Source of the DNA: Xenoacremonium recifei
Taxonomy: Eukaryota; Ascomycota; Sordariomycetes; Hypocreales; Nectriaceae
NCBI GenBank assembly: GCA_012184525.1
Contig: WOFQ01000030.1
Span: 248,001 to 312,000, forward strand
Direction of reading: 5' to 3'
DNA length: 64,000 nt
In this document: positions 45,990 through 57,131 of the stretch, piece after piece
Numbering within the stretch: the first letter of the stretch is position 1
Layout: each line of letters starts with the position of its first letter
Position numbers and translations under genes: made by a program
Notes under the pieces: model-generated
Told to the model about the DNA's origin: nothing
Databases searched by the model: none
Seen by the model: the letters and a program-made list of their open reading frames with translations, nothing else

Positions 45990-47219
45990 ATGGCAACCGC
46001 AACAGTGACGGCCAATCCGGCGCCGGAAACATACAAGTTGGAGTTACTTGGAAGTCAAGGCAACGTTTTCCGAGATGTCCTTAGGACTCCGCCACGAGAC
46101 TGTGACATCTCCGAGATTCCCATTATCGATCTTGCAACCATTAATGGCTCGGATGAACAGTGCATCGCGCTTGCCGATGCGTTTCGCGCTGCCGCCGAGA
46201 ACAACGGTTTCTTTTATATCAAGAACCATGGCATCCCCGAGGCAAAGATCCAGGCTTCCTTCAAACAAGCAAGAACATTCTTTGCCCAACCCGTTGAGAA
46301 GAAGGCACTTGTATCGCGAAACCAATCTTTGCATCACAATGGGTGGACTGAGCGTCACGGCACAAAGATCTCGCCTAGCGAGAAAGTAGATCACAAGGAG
46401 GGGTTCAGTTGGCGTTACCATCCCAAGTACGATCCAAAACATAGCGACCTTGAGCCAGTTCCCGATGAGGTCCAGCCGTGGATTCGGGGAGAAGACTTCG
46501 TTTGGGAGAAGACAAGCAACTTGCCCGGGTTTAAGGAAGACGTGCTAGGCTACTGGCAGGAATGCCTTGGTCTCGCTCGTCGAATGATCCGGATCTTTGC
46601 GTTGGCTTTGAATGTGCCCGAAAACTATTTTGACCATCTAGTCACATATCCTGGAAGGTTTGTTCCACAACTAGGCCTCTAACCTACCATTTTCTTTGCT
46701 ACGACTAACATCTGGCTTTGCTCACTAGTGACGGGGTTTTCAACTATTATCCTAAGAGCTCTGACGCCGCTAGTGCTGAGGTTGACGTTGGTCTCGGTGC
46801 ACATACAGACTTGCAATGCTTCACCCTACTCTGGCAGGACCAGGTCGGTGGCCTCCAAGTCCTTACCAAGGAGGGGCAGTGGCTGAATGTCCCACCAATT
46901 CCGGGAACCTTTGTTGTCAATATCGGGGATTTCCTGATGCGCCTTTCCAACGATCAATTCCAATCAACGGTGCACCGTGTCTTCAATCATGCGCCAGAGG
47001 ATCGCTACTCAATGCCGTTCTTTTTCGGGTTTAATTGGAACGAGCAATGTAGCGTAATCCCTACATGTGCCGACGATAGCAACCCGCCAAAATACAAGCC
47101 CGTTAGTTGTGGTGAAGTGAGTCAACGTCCCTGGGAAATGGAAAAAAACCCTTAACTAACCCAGTGGCTCTCAGTGGGTTCTATCACGAATTGCAAAAAC
47201 GTATAAAGGTGCTAGCTGA
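45990..47219 (+). CDS. 2-oxoglutarate/Fe(II)-dependent dioxygenase (IPNS-like fold)
   Basis: Three exons (45990-46657, 46729-47116, 47175-47219) give 366 residues. The N-terminal DIOX_N part starts at IPIIDLATING. The iron triad is visible: His248 and Asp250 in GAHTDLQ and His305 in TVHRV, with Arg315 in DRYS for 2-oxoglutarate. The final exon uses the second of two acceptors because it gives EWVLSRIAKTYKG, the usual end of the fungal family. Enzymes of this type hydroxylate or oxidise small molecules in the cytosol. Partnership with the divergent permease, with uptake followed by oxidation, is inferred. Confidence 0.9.
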
Positions 47220-47749
47220 ATGCGGAATTAACCCTGTTGCAAATTCGATATAGCTATTAAACTCTACTTCAGAACCTTTATTTGATGTCTTAATAGTGTT
47301 GCCGAAATTTGACAATCGACCTTGTCTTTGTATCGATCATTGGTTATCCTTCCACCATATTCGCTTACCTTCCGCCATAGGAGAGTCAAAGGTGCTAATC
47401 AAGGCCGAACCCAATACACTCCCACCTGCATTTATATAACATCGTCGTAAACTTCAAGGGAAATCTTGACTCCTGTTTTTGCTGCTACAGAACATGAAGA
47501 TCAGTGCGGGGCTAGTAATCTCCGCTTATCTTTAGGAACGGAGTACTCCGCATGGAGCGATGCAGAGTACCTTTTATCTGAACGCTGCGTTATTAGTGCG
47601 GTGCTTTGAAGACAGATAAGGCTCCGGACACCGTCGGTCATCGCCTGAACTTGTCACCTTCTTATAAAACGAGCGGAGCTGACAGCCCCGGCGGCCAAAT
47701 TCCCTACGGAGACCGAAACCCAAGCATTGTCGCCTTGCGGCCTAGTTCC
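47220..47749. other. Intergenic, no gene seen
   Basis: This 530 bp stretch lies between the oxygenase and a regulator. The regulator frame stays open upstream to 47606 without another ATG. No motif stood out. Confidence 0.4.
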
Positions 47750-50164
47750 ATGTCTTCTTCCGAACATTGGGAAGCTCAGAGCTCAGCTTCGGAGCGCCCC
47801 GAGCCCTCTATGATAAGGAAGAGACCCGCTACGGCCACAGACGATGACCACAACAAGAAGCCTCGCCGGCGGCGCGTGTTCTCCTGTGAGTCCTGTCAAA
47901 GGCTCAAATGCAAATGTGATTGGGATCATAGCATGGAAGCATGCCGGCGATGCATAACCTTGAGGTATGTTATTTGCACAGCGATTCTCTGTCATCATTC
48001 CTCTGCCGTAGATAGATGTCTTTATATATTGATCCAAATTCTTTCTAAGGATAAGTTGCTCTCTCCGTGAATCGCATATACAACCTGACTCTCGGCCGAT
48101 GGTTGTCAGCGTGGTCCAAGCCATCCAAGAGAAGTAAGCCGATTTCAAGTCCTTTAGCACCGTCCAATCCTTGAAGGTACTGCTTCTAACTAGAAAACAT
48201 TCAGGTTACAAGTTCACGGTGAGGCGCTGGCTGAAATACAAACACTATTGAGAAGTCTTTCCAATAGTCATGGGCAAAGGCTCGCGAACGAAGAAAGATT
48301 CAGCCAGAAGGCTAGTAACGTGCCTTGTGGTAGTAAACCCGCTCGTTGCAATGCCTCCGACGTTTCCGATGCAGGGTCGGAAGATCTTTCATTTCCCGCT
48401 GATCGTGCCATCAACGCAGCCCCCGTGGTGGTTCTTCGTGAGATTGGCGTTGTTTACAAAGGAGGTCCCAGGAGGTCCTTGAGGAACGCTAATTTAGATC
48501 TGGTTGCCAACTACCTACTCGATGAGAAAGTGGCAGAGGAGCTGATCCGAATGTGAGTTGATCAGTACATGATCTCAAATCGACAAACACCACCTTCAAC
48601 AGCTAATGCAACCATTCTCAGTTTCTTCCGTTATCATAATTGTTCACAATTCATTTCCGAGTCAATATCGAGCGTGGAACTACGTAAGAGATCTGCCCTC
48701 CTTCATGGTGCATGTTGTCTGCAGGGAATTGCCTTCCGAGAGGACATCCGTGGAAGTGTGACACATCGTCAAATATATGAGCGTGTTCGGGGGGCTTTAG
48801 GACAAGCTCTTTTGATCAGCCCTTTGACTCTTGATGAGATATATGCCATTATGATAATGAGCGAAAACGTGACGGATCCATCCGGGGTATGTTTGACTTC
48901 GACTTGAAGGAAAGTTTTCAAAAAGCTGAAGATGTACTATAGGATGAGAGAGAATATATTGACAGTTGGCTCTTGACTGGATACGCAGCCAAGCAAGCTA
49001 TGCTGACTGTTGACTTTTCGAAAATTGTGGAGAGAATCAAACGAGGATGTTCAACGTCAGATGACCAAAGAGCTGTTCGACTATGGGCCACAGTGTGTAT
49101 ACAGCATTTCCAGTAAGACCAAAGCCTTGGTTTCGGGATGTATGATGGCTAACCCATCTATGAGCTGGGCAACAACAACAGGAAGACCCCCAGTCATCCG
49201 AGATGCATATATAAGCCAATGCAACATCCTATTCAGTTTTTATAATGCATCTATATCCGACGGGTTGCTACTAGCCGAGATTGGCCTATTCTCCCAGCTC
49301 CAACATAGAATTGGAGCCTATACACCAGCAGATGTTGATGTGGAAGAGGAATTCTCATCCTGGAAGCTCAAATGGAACCATCTCTTGTGTAAGAACTCTG
49401 CAAATAATACTCGGTTGATGCAATTATCCACTAACTTGGAATTCTCAGCTTCGGCCCTGCCCGTCTCATCCAAATTGCGCATGAGCTACCACATTGCTTG
49501 CCTCATACTAGCGGTGCGATCGCTTGAAGAGTTAGGAGAGGGGCTGCGATCGAAGGCGTTTCTTTCTGACGAGCCGAGTCCCACGACAAACCGGTCCAAG
49601 TCAAGCAAAGATGCTCGCTCTCGGCTTCGTGTCACAGCCTGCAGGAATGCCCAGGCAATTCTAGAGAAATTCCTGGACATGCCGACAGACTTGAAGGATG
49701 TTATTTCTACCAATGCCTGTATGTGCTTAGGTTACGGGATGTATATCCTCTCCCACTACGATGAATCTCAGTCTGGAATCCCGGATCGGTTGAGCCTAAA
49801 ACTTGCCACAGGACTGGAAGAGTGGTGTAACAGCTCTCCAGGGCGAATGTGGGTGACCAAGTACGGTGTGATGGCGAAGAGAAAGCTTCAAGCCCGCATG
49901 TCCGGTTCCAGGGTCCCTTTACTGGTTGGCTTAGAGGTTCAGACTTCATCAACCGAAGATACCATTGACGGCATTGATATCAACTCAGCCGACCAACGAA
50001 GCCCGATAGGATATGCTGCTGACACTGGTATCGCGGACTCGGGGTTTCATAATACTGCGCAAGGACTAGTCGCCGATTCTTCACTTACTGGTTTCTCTAC
50101 GAATGACATTTTTACGAACATGGAAGCTTTTTTTGGTGGTGGTCTGGTTGTACTGCCACCTTGA
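47750..50164 (+). CDS. Zn(II)2Cys6 transcription factor
   Basis: Six exons (47750-47964, 48050-48133, 48205-48552, 48622-48886, 48943-49112, 49165-50164) give 693 residues. A basic run KKPRRRR (36-42) precedes C46-X2-C49-X6-C56-X8-C65-X2-C68-X6-C75; the last Cys comes from exon 2. The segment LWATVCIQHFHWATTTGRPP fits the middle homology region of fungal regulators. The fifth intron acceptor (ATGAG at 49164) was picked because it alone keeps the frame. It is the last gene before the sugar locus and its target is unclear. Confidence 0.83.
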
Positions 50165-50397
50165 TATAGGTCGAATAATTTAGTACAGGTAGTAGCCTCC
50201 TAAGCCTCCTGTTATTAGCGTGATTTACAGTATTTTGTTGTTTGCTATCTTTGTCGGTTTATTACTAGCACCGTGGTTCCGAGAGTGGTTTTGAATGCAC
50301 CTATTTTTATCAGATCAGGATGTGAAGGAGCTTTCGGCTAATGAATGAAGATTTTGCTCCATTTATCTGGGCCCAGCTGGCCTTTACAAGAGATTCT

Positions 50398-52334
50398 TTA
50401 TCGCCTCTTACAGGCGGTGAAGTCTTCCAAACCTGCATCCGGCACCTCTTCCTTAGGTAGGCAGAGCTCAATATCTTCTCCTTTGAGTTCATCAAAGACA
50501 AGAGAGTATTCCCTCTATGAAAAGACGATCAGCATTCGATTATGGCCAAGCCAGGGCTCTTCCCAAAGTGTTCTGGAATATCGGAGGATTGGGGCATACC
50601 TGAGCAATTGCAAGGAACTCGTCGTAGATTCCCTCGGCTTTCATTCTATCCCGGACCAGATCTGTTACGCCCCCCATAAGAGCAACAACAGTCGTGACCT
50701 TACTATCCCAGGTAAGGAGAGCCGAAACGAGCTCACCGTCTATTCGGGTTGACTCTGTGCTACCATAAGGGTCTGGACAGTGATTAATAACGGTTGCATG
50801 GGAAATGCCATCTTCATTTCGACTTACTTTGCATCTTTTTACCGACGACCATGTTTCTCCACCACGCGAGGCCGACACCTCTGTCGAATAACACAGTGGG
50901 AAACACACTATAAGGAGTAATAACATCAAGCTCCTGATCCTTCTGGCTAGCTACAGAGGGAATTCCTGCTGCAGAAATATAGCCAATAATTGTATCGGTC
51001 TTGGGGTCTGTGGAATTGTTTATGGAGGCAAACATTCCCGGAACCTTCGTAACAACAGAATTACAGGTCCGAACTCTCTCAGCATTTTTGAAGAGCCGTC
51101 TTGAACAAGTAAGTATATGAGTTCCATGAGCTAATAACTTGCGCTTACTTAATCAAGTCAACATCGTAGTAAGGAAGCTCAAGGCAATTCCAAGTTTCGT
51201 GACTAGAAAACCAGTATCCTAAATTATGAGATCGTTATTGATTCACACCTGGACATGGCTGGTGTATCTGGGCTTACCTTCTCGCACCGTAACAGGGCCA
51301 ACACCTCCCAAATCGTATTCAGTTTTGTTCAAGTTTGGCCGCTTAAATTCCCATAATTTCTCCTTTTCGGCATCAGAAATGACGCCATAAAATTGAATGA
51401 AGTATGTGAGGAGCTCCCCTTCATATGGGTCATCAAGGTATGCCTCCGTCTGACACTTGTAAGTTTGGTTTGGGTGGCTGATTGGCCAAGACATATTAGT
51501 CATCTCAGTTACGGCGCAGACCTTTCCTTCGCCGCGGTAAAATATTTCGACGGCCGTTGATGCAATATAGTCCAACCACTGTTGCCACTTCATAGCAAGG
51601 TTCTGAAAATAAGGCTCATGGTGGCTTTCGAGAGCTTGAATGGCTCCATAAACACCCCATATGAGTTCACTAGAAGCATTCCCTTAACTAATGCCAAAAT
51701 AGAGATGAAGTGTGATCGGAGATCTTACCCGTTATCGAGGCCTGGGACTAGGTTGTCCCAGCCATCTTGGGGGCTGATATCTTGCTCGTTTGATTTGATC
51801 CACGGAAGAAACCCACCGAAACCAGGGTACGTGTGATTGAACCGCAAGTACGTTTCCAGCTTGGTTTCAAGAATGGATGCAGCAAGTCGGGGAGCTGTAT
51901 CCAAGTTGTCGGGGCTTAAGAATCGCGCAGCCTCCCGGTTCCCGGCGATAGCTTGGGCGTACAAGATGAATTGTAAGGCCTGGTGGGTGAATATGAGCTT
52001 CCAAGTGTCACACACGTCGATAGCCACATACCTCCTTGCTGGCTGCGCTAAAATTGTGCTTCTCGGTGTGTTCTCCGGTTGACCAGTCTAGTTGCGTTCC
52101 GTCATAGCTCATACCATTCTTGACGTTATATGACACATCGTTTTGATGAAACTTTCCTTCCCAGTATAGGAGGTCCCAGGCGAACTCGTCAGGTCGATCA
52201 ACCACATCCTTCTGAGACCAATCCAGGGCGAATCGACAAGACGGGGGGTTGTGTCCTCTTGCGTCCAGAGATGGCAGGGCATTTGTCAAAGAGGCTCCGG
52301 TAACGACGAAGCTCCATGCAAGTAATGACTTCAT
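50398..52334 (-). CDS. Secreted glycoside hydrolase, candidate GH162 endo-beta-1,2-glucanase
   Basis: Seven exons (52334-52032, 51979-51729, 51669-51278, 51218-51149, 51099-50828, 50772-50600, 50514-50398) give 525 residues. A signal peptide (about 1-20, MKSLLAWSFVV) marks secretion. GWDNLVPGLDNGELIWG is a motif I associate with (alpha/alpha)6-barrel glucanases. I tentatively place it in GH162: from memory the Talaromyces enzyme uses Glu262 and Asp446, and here Glu268 (DPYEGEL) and Asp452 (LTWDSK) sit at the same +6 offset. No GPI signal is seen. It is divergent from a cytosolic GH1 beta-glucosidase, as expected if it releases sophorose. Another (alpha/alpha)6 family remains possible. Confidence 0.8.
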
Positions 52335-52998
52335 TGTGAAGAAAAATGCGAAAGGATTAAGTGGAAATTTGCTATTATGCAAGAGTAGACTTTGATAACT
52401 TCCCGAGGACCTGTTTCTTCGGGTTCCGGGATCGTGGAGATACATAGACAGTTACCTTTATATATTTTTCCGTAATGACGTTGGTGGATGAATCCATCCA
52501 GGGTAAGAGATTATTCCAACACTTCGGTACCCTGGAGACCAACCCCTGGCACCCCGCAATATTCAGGAACACCCCGCACCGACGAGCCCAGCCCGTCAAG
52601 GTATTGATCGACACGGAGAATCGGAGGAATGACTATGTAAAATGGGCAATAGATTTGAAACGGAAGAATTCCGCTGGCTGACAAGGCGTTCCGCAGTTTC
52701 CCAATGTGTGAAAACTTGAATATTTCCCCGTACCAACCCCGACAACTTCAAGGTTGAGCCCTAATTCGGAGAATTGACAATGAGCGACGGGATTTAGGAG
52801 AAACTCCAGCCCCGTCTCGCGTTAAACCCTCAATGCGAGCAGCCGACGAAAGAGAATGGAGAGGGGTATAAAGTATGCTCCCACTATGTGAATGGCACTG
52901 CAGGTGACTGGCGGCAGCTATTTTGTTATTCTTTTACCCTGGTCCTCTCATCAGTCCACTGGTTTAGTCTACCTCGTGCCAGAAGAACGAAGCCGAAA
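52335..52998. promoter_or_regulatory. Divergent promoter, secreted glucanase and GH1 beta-glucosidase
   Basis: This 664 bp stretch has a TATATA at 52459-52464, about 125 bp before the glucanase ATG, and a TATAAA at 52867-52872, about 130 bp before the GH1 ATG. Two CCCCGC motifs at 52552-52557 and 52572-52577, exactly 20 bp apart, match the CreA carbon-repression consensus SYGGRG on the minus strand. Confidence 0.5.
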
Positions 52999-54619
52999 AT
53001 GGCCGGCCCCGTAGCATTACCCCGGGACTTCGAATGGGGTTTCGCAACAGCGGCCTACCAAATAGAGGGAGCCGTTTCGGAGGACGGACGAGGGAAGTCT
53101 ATTTGGGATACCTTTTGTCACCTAGAGCCTACTCGAACTAAGGGCGCCTCTGGTGACATCGCCTGCGACCACTACCATAGGTTCGAAGAGGACTTAGACT
53201 TGATCAAACAGTATGGCGGCGAGGCCTACAGATTCTCGATCTCATGGTCTCGAATCATTCCACTAGGAGGCCGGGACGATCCTGTGAATGAAACCGGAGT
53301 ATCGTTCTACAATCGGCTAATCGATGGTCTGATAGCCCGAGGTATTACACCTTGGGTCACCTTGTACCATTGGGACTTACCACAAGCCCTCCATGACCGA
53401 TATGGGGGCTGGCTTAACGTCGAGGAGTCACAGAAAGACTTTGAACGTTACGCGAGAGTGTGCTACGAGAGGTTCGGTGACCGAGTCAAAGACTGGATCA
53501 CGCTGAACGAGCCGTGGATTGTGTCTATCTTCGTAAGTTCTGACCATCACAACGAACCTCATAATATGTTGAACCCATAATGACAGGGTTACGCTACTGG
53601 CGGTAACGCCCCTGGGCGAAGCAGCATCAACCCTCAGTGTACGGAAGGCAATACTTCCACCGAGCCTTGGATTGTGGGCAAGGCGCTCATTATGAGTCAC
53701 GCCCATGCTGTTGCAGCGTATAATACAGACTTTCGCAATTCCCAGAACGGACGAATCGGTATTTCCCTCAACGGCGATTATTATGAGCCATGGGATCCGG
53801 AAGATCCACGCGATAGCGAGGCTGCTGAACGGCGAATGCAATTTCACATCGGTTGGTTCGCCAATCCTATCTTGTAAGTAACCGCAAATAATTGGCAGAA
53901 TATGCTCGAACTGATGGCACGAAGTTTGAAGCAGGATTATCCGCAATGCATGCGTGAGCAACTTGGTGATCGATTACCAGAATTCACCTCTGAGGATATG
54001 AAAGTTCTTGGATCCGCTGAATGCGACTTTTACGGCATGAACTACTACACCTCCCAATTCGCGCGACATCGCGACCAGCCTGCACCAGATGTGGACTACA
54101 TTGGCAACCTGGATGAGTTGCAGGAAAACAAAAACGGCATTCCCGTTGGAGAGGAGAGTGGCCTCCACTGGCTCCGATCTTGCCCTGGTATGTTCAGGAA
54201 GCATCTTACACGGGTGTATCGTCTGTACGGAAAGCCTATTTATGTCACCGAGAATGGATGTCCTTGTCCCGGCGAAGATAAGATGACCCTGAAGGAGTCT
54301 GTCAACGACACGTATCGGATTCGGTACTTCGAAGATCATCTTGACGCCGTTGGAAAGTCGATTGGAGAGGATGGTTCATCGATCAAGGGTTATTTCGCAT
54401 GGTCCTTGATGGATAATTTGGGTGAGTTCATGGAACCTTCAAGCAATGATTCTAGTAAGACGAGCTGACAAGTGATGACACAATACAGAGTGGTCAGATG
54501 GATACGGACCTCGCTTTGGGGTTACTTATATGGACTACAAGACCCTTAAAAGAACTCCCAAGACCTCAGCTTTGAGATTGAAGACTATGGTCAATGCAAG
54601 AAGGGAAATGCGGGAGTGA
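52999..54619 (+). CDS. GH1 beta-glucosidase, intracellular
   Basis: Four exons (52999-53532, 53587-53873, 53925-54421, 54489-54619) give 482 residues. FEWGFATAAYQIEGA at the start, TLNEPW with acid/base Glu171 and YVTENG with nucleophile Glu383 define an active retaining GH1 enzyme. No signal peptide is present, so it acts in the cytosol on imported sugars. The frame is open upstream to 52888 without an ATG. It likely splits a beta-linked disaccharide (cellobiose, laminaribiose or sophorose) to glucose. It is divergent from the secreted glucanase and close to a sugar transporter. Confidence 0.95.
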
Positions 54620-54776
54620 ACTTCCTGTTCTTCTAAGGAAGAACCGGATCCAATGGAATTTAATATTATATAGTTATAGAGTTTGAGTTACTTAGACAAC
54701 CCAGCTAGAATGGTTGCGCAACGTATCAGAGGCCTTAGAGTCTAGCCTAGTCAGAATATCAAGCAGTATAGAGAAG

Positions 54777-56649
54777 TCACTTCTTGCCCTCGCTGCGAGA
54801 GGTGAGCTCCGATTTCGGTGAATGATGGCCAAAAGACTTGCGCCGATTAGCCGAATCTTTTCGACCTGGTGACTTTATCAGTAATTTTCTAGAAGGGGAT
54901 CTAGAGGGAAGTCCAAAGCATACGTAAGGTTCTCCATTTACTTGCATGACCCAGAACGATACTTCTTTTAAAACACTGAGCATGTCCCTAGCAATTTCAG
55001 TCTTTCTTAGATCCGCTTGCTCAAAGCCTGGTGCGAAGTATGAAAGATCTTCAAACTTTTGAGTCATTACCATCCGCAGGCAATGATAGGAGACTTGCAA
55101 GTTTGCGCATTGTATGATGAATTGTTTTCGTTCTGTTGTCTCTCGGGCCCCGCCAGCAATTGCTGCAAATGTGTACGATTGAAGATACGCTGGCAGGTCA
55201 TCTAGACAGGTGACAAAGTGAACATAAAGAGCATCAAGGCGATTTCTGGCCTCTGCACTGAGCACTCTGGGGTGGGCTACTGTTATGTCTTGTTCCTGGT
55301 CTTGAAGTAGCCTCATCTCTAGTAAGAGATCTGACGCTGTTTGCCATAGACGCAAATTGGCATTGAAACCGGCAATGAAGGGACTTTGTGACGCTTCAGG
55401 TAGATTACCAGATCCGTCAATGTCGTTCGGAAGACGGGCCTCACTTTCGATGCCGGTCGGATATGCGGTTGTTATGCCTGTCTCGAATGAGAACTTATGG
55501 ATCGTTATGGGGCGGTTGTTGAGTATCGAGGCCGATTTATCGCCCATGAAACATATCCAAAACGCTCTTCGGCGAAGTTCTGCTTCCAAAGGGAAAAGTC
55601 CTTCAAGTGAAGACTCTTCGTTTAGCTGCATAACCTGAGCCAATCTCGTTGCCTCTCCAAAAATGTGCCAAGAGTATTTGGGCTTTCCTGCAGCGTGCAG
55701 ACAATTTGAATGAAAGTATCGAATAGTGATGGAGTTCGCATTTGGGTTCTCCAGGTCTGCCTCTAAATAGTGGTTCAGACAGTCGCGAGACGCCTGTAGG
55801 AGGGCCTCGGATACCGACTCTCCCTCCGGAAAGAGGTCCTTTGGAAGAAGGAAAGATGCCTCCGCGCATACAGCCGTGATGAGAGTAAACGATGCCTCCG
55901 GCCATGTCTCCGACAGCCCGACAGTCGCACTCGAAGTCGTTGCAGGATTGCTCGAAGGCGAGAAGCTGGGAGTCGCTGCTGTTTGCGTGACGAAGTAGGA
56001 CACAGCTTCCCGAAGGCTTGGTTCGTGCACCAGAGGTGTTAATGGGTACAGATACTCAAAGAAAAGATCAAGACAGCGGAGCACAACCCGTTCCAGGCTC
56101 ATGGATTGGACCGCAAGGTTTCGTGACAGATTGTCCCATCTTTGCAGCGCCGATCGTCCGCGTGCACGAGCCGAGGCTGTAGGTTCTGAAGCAGAGCTGT
56201 GCACTGTTTGTGGCGAGAGAGCCGGATCGACACTCAAAGACTCCATGGACCCTGCATTCTCCCACAAAATTGCAGGAGTGGAAGCTGAAAGCGCCAATTC
56301 CGCCGCAGTGGGTGTTTGTGGGGGACCGGCTCCATTCCCAGGGAAGAGTGCGGAATTCGAAATCACTGGCCTCTTTCGTTTGGGCCCTCGCCGGGCCAGA
56401 GGCATGTCAAATCTGCATTGCTCGCCCGATTCCCGGCAATTGAAGCAGCTGGCGGCGAGCCCCGACACCTCGCACTAACTTCACCATCAGTAAAGGTTCC
56501 ATGCTGCTTGCGACTCCTCGGGAGGGGAAATGAGGCAGTACCTTTGCTTTCCGCCGTCGGCACCGATCACACGCTCTACTAGTGGGCGTTCGGCGCGGAG
56601 GAAGAACCGCGTCAGGCGAAGACGGGGCGGGACTGTTCTCCACGGGCAT
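54777..56649 (-). CDS. Zn(II)2Cys6 transcription factor with fungal_trans domain
   Basis: Two exons (56649-56542, 56474-54777) give 601 residues. The intron falls inside the zinc cluster. With the acceptor TTAG at 56475 the cluster is C27-X2-C30-X6-C37-X8-C46-X2-C49-X6-C56; an acceptor six bases later would lose Cys37, so the first is chosen. RRRAFWICFMGDKSAS marks PF04082, as in regulators of sugar use. It lies between the GH1 gene and a sugar transporter and is divergent from the transporter, so it probably controls this locus (inference). Confidence 0.87.
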
Positions 56650-57131
56650 CTTGGGAATTCGGGAAAATGGAGCGCATGTTTGCTTGGGAAGAGAGTCGGG
56701 GATTTGGGACGGTCAAATACTGAAGACTCCCAAAGGCTTCTCCACCGTCCTTGAGTCCGATCAGCTGGTTTCAACCTCGGCTGGGCTTAGCGGGCGTGGC
56801 AAACATCATGAGCAGGACTCCTATTTCTCCGTCCTTTTCGCCGCCGACGCCGGACTTGATCCCCACGGGGAAGTCTAACCCGCAGCTCGGCTAACCACAA
56901 CACTTTGCTGGCAAGTTTCTCAACCGCGCATCGAGGCGACTGCTTGGTTGGAATTCTACTTAATCAGGGCATGATGCGCCTCTTCCCTTCAAGGCCACGA
57001 CCACCCAGGCTATCGAATTCGTCCTCCTTCCTTCTGCGACCTGACTCTGTCTCTGTGTCGAGTCAATCGTTAGTTGTTAAGGTTCTCTTTCTTCGCTCTC
57101 TTCCTCTGTGATACGGTTCATCATTCTTATC
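56650..57131. promoter_or_regulatory. Divergent promoter, regulator and sugar transporter
   Basis: This 482 bp stretch is GC-rich on the regulator side. It ends in a pyrimidine-rich tract (about 57082-57107) just before the transporter ATG, typical of highly expressed fungal genes. No defined operator was recognised. Confidence 0.4.

Noticed and set aside
32446..47219. A penicillin-type cluster, because an acyltransferase-like and an IPNS-like gene are both present
   Set aside because: No ACV synthetase is in view, the acyltransferase-like protein lacks PTS1, and both families are broad. The neighbours are catabolic.
54777..56649. Apparent loss of the third zinc-cluster cysteine in this regulator
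   Set aside because: It arises only if the intron ends at 56469. The acceptor TTAG at 56475 keeps the frame and restores Cys37.
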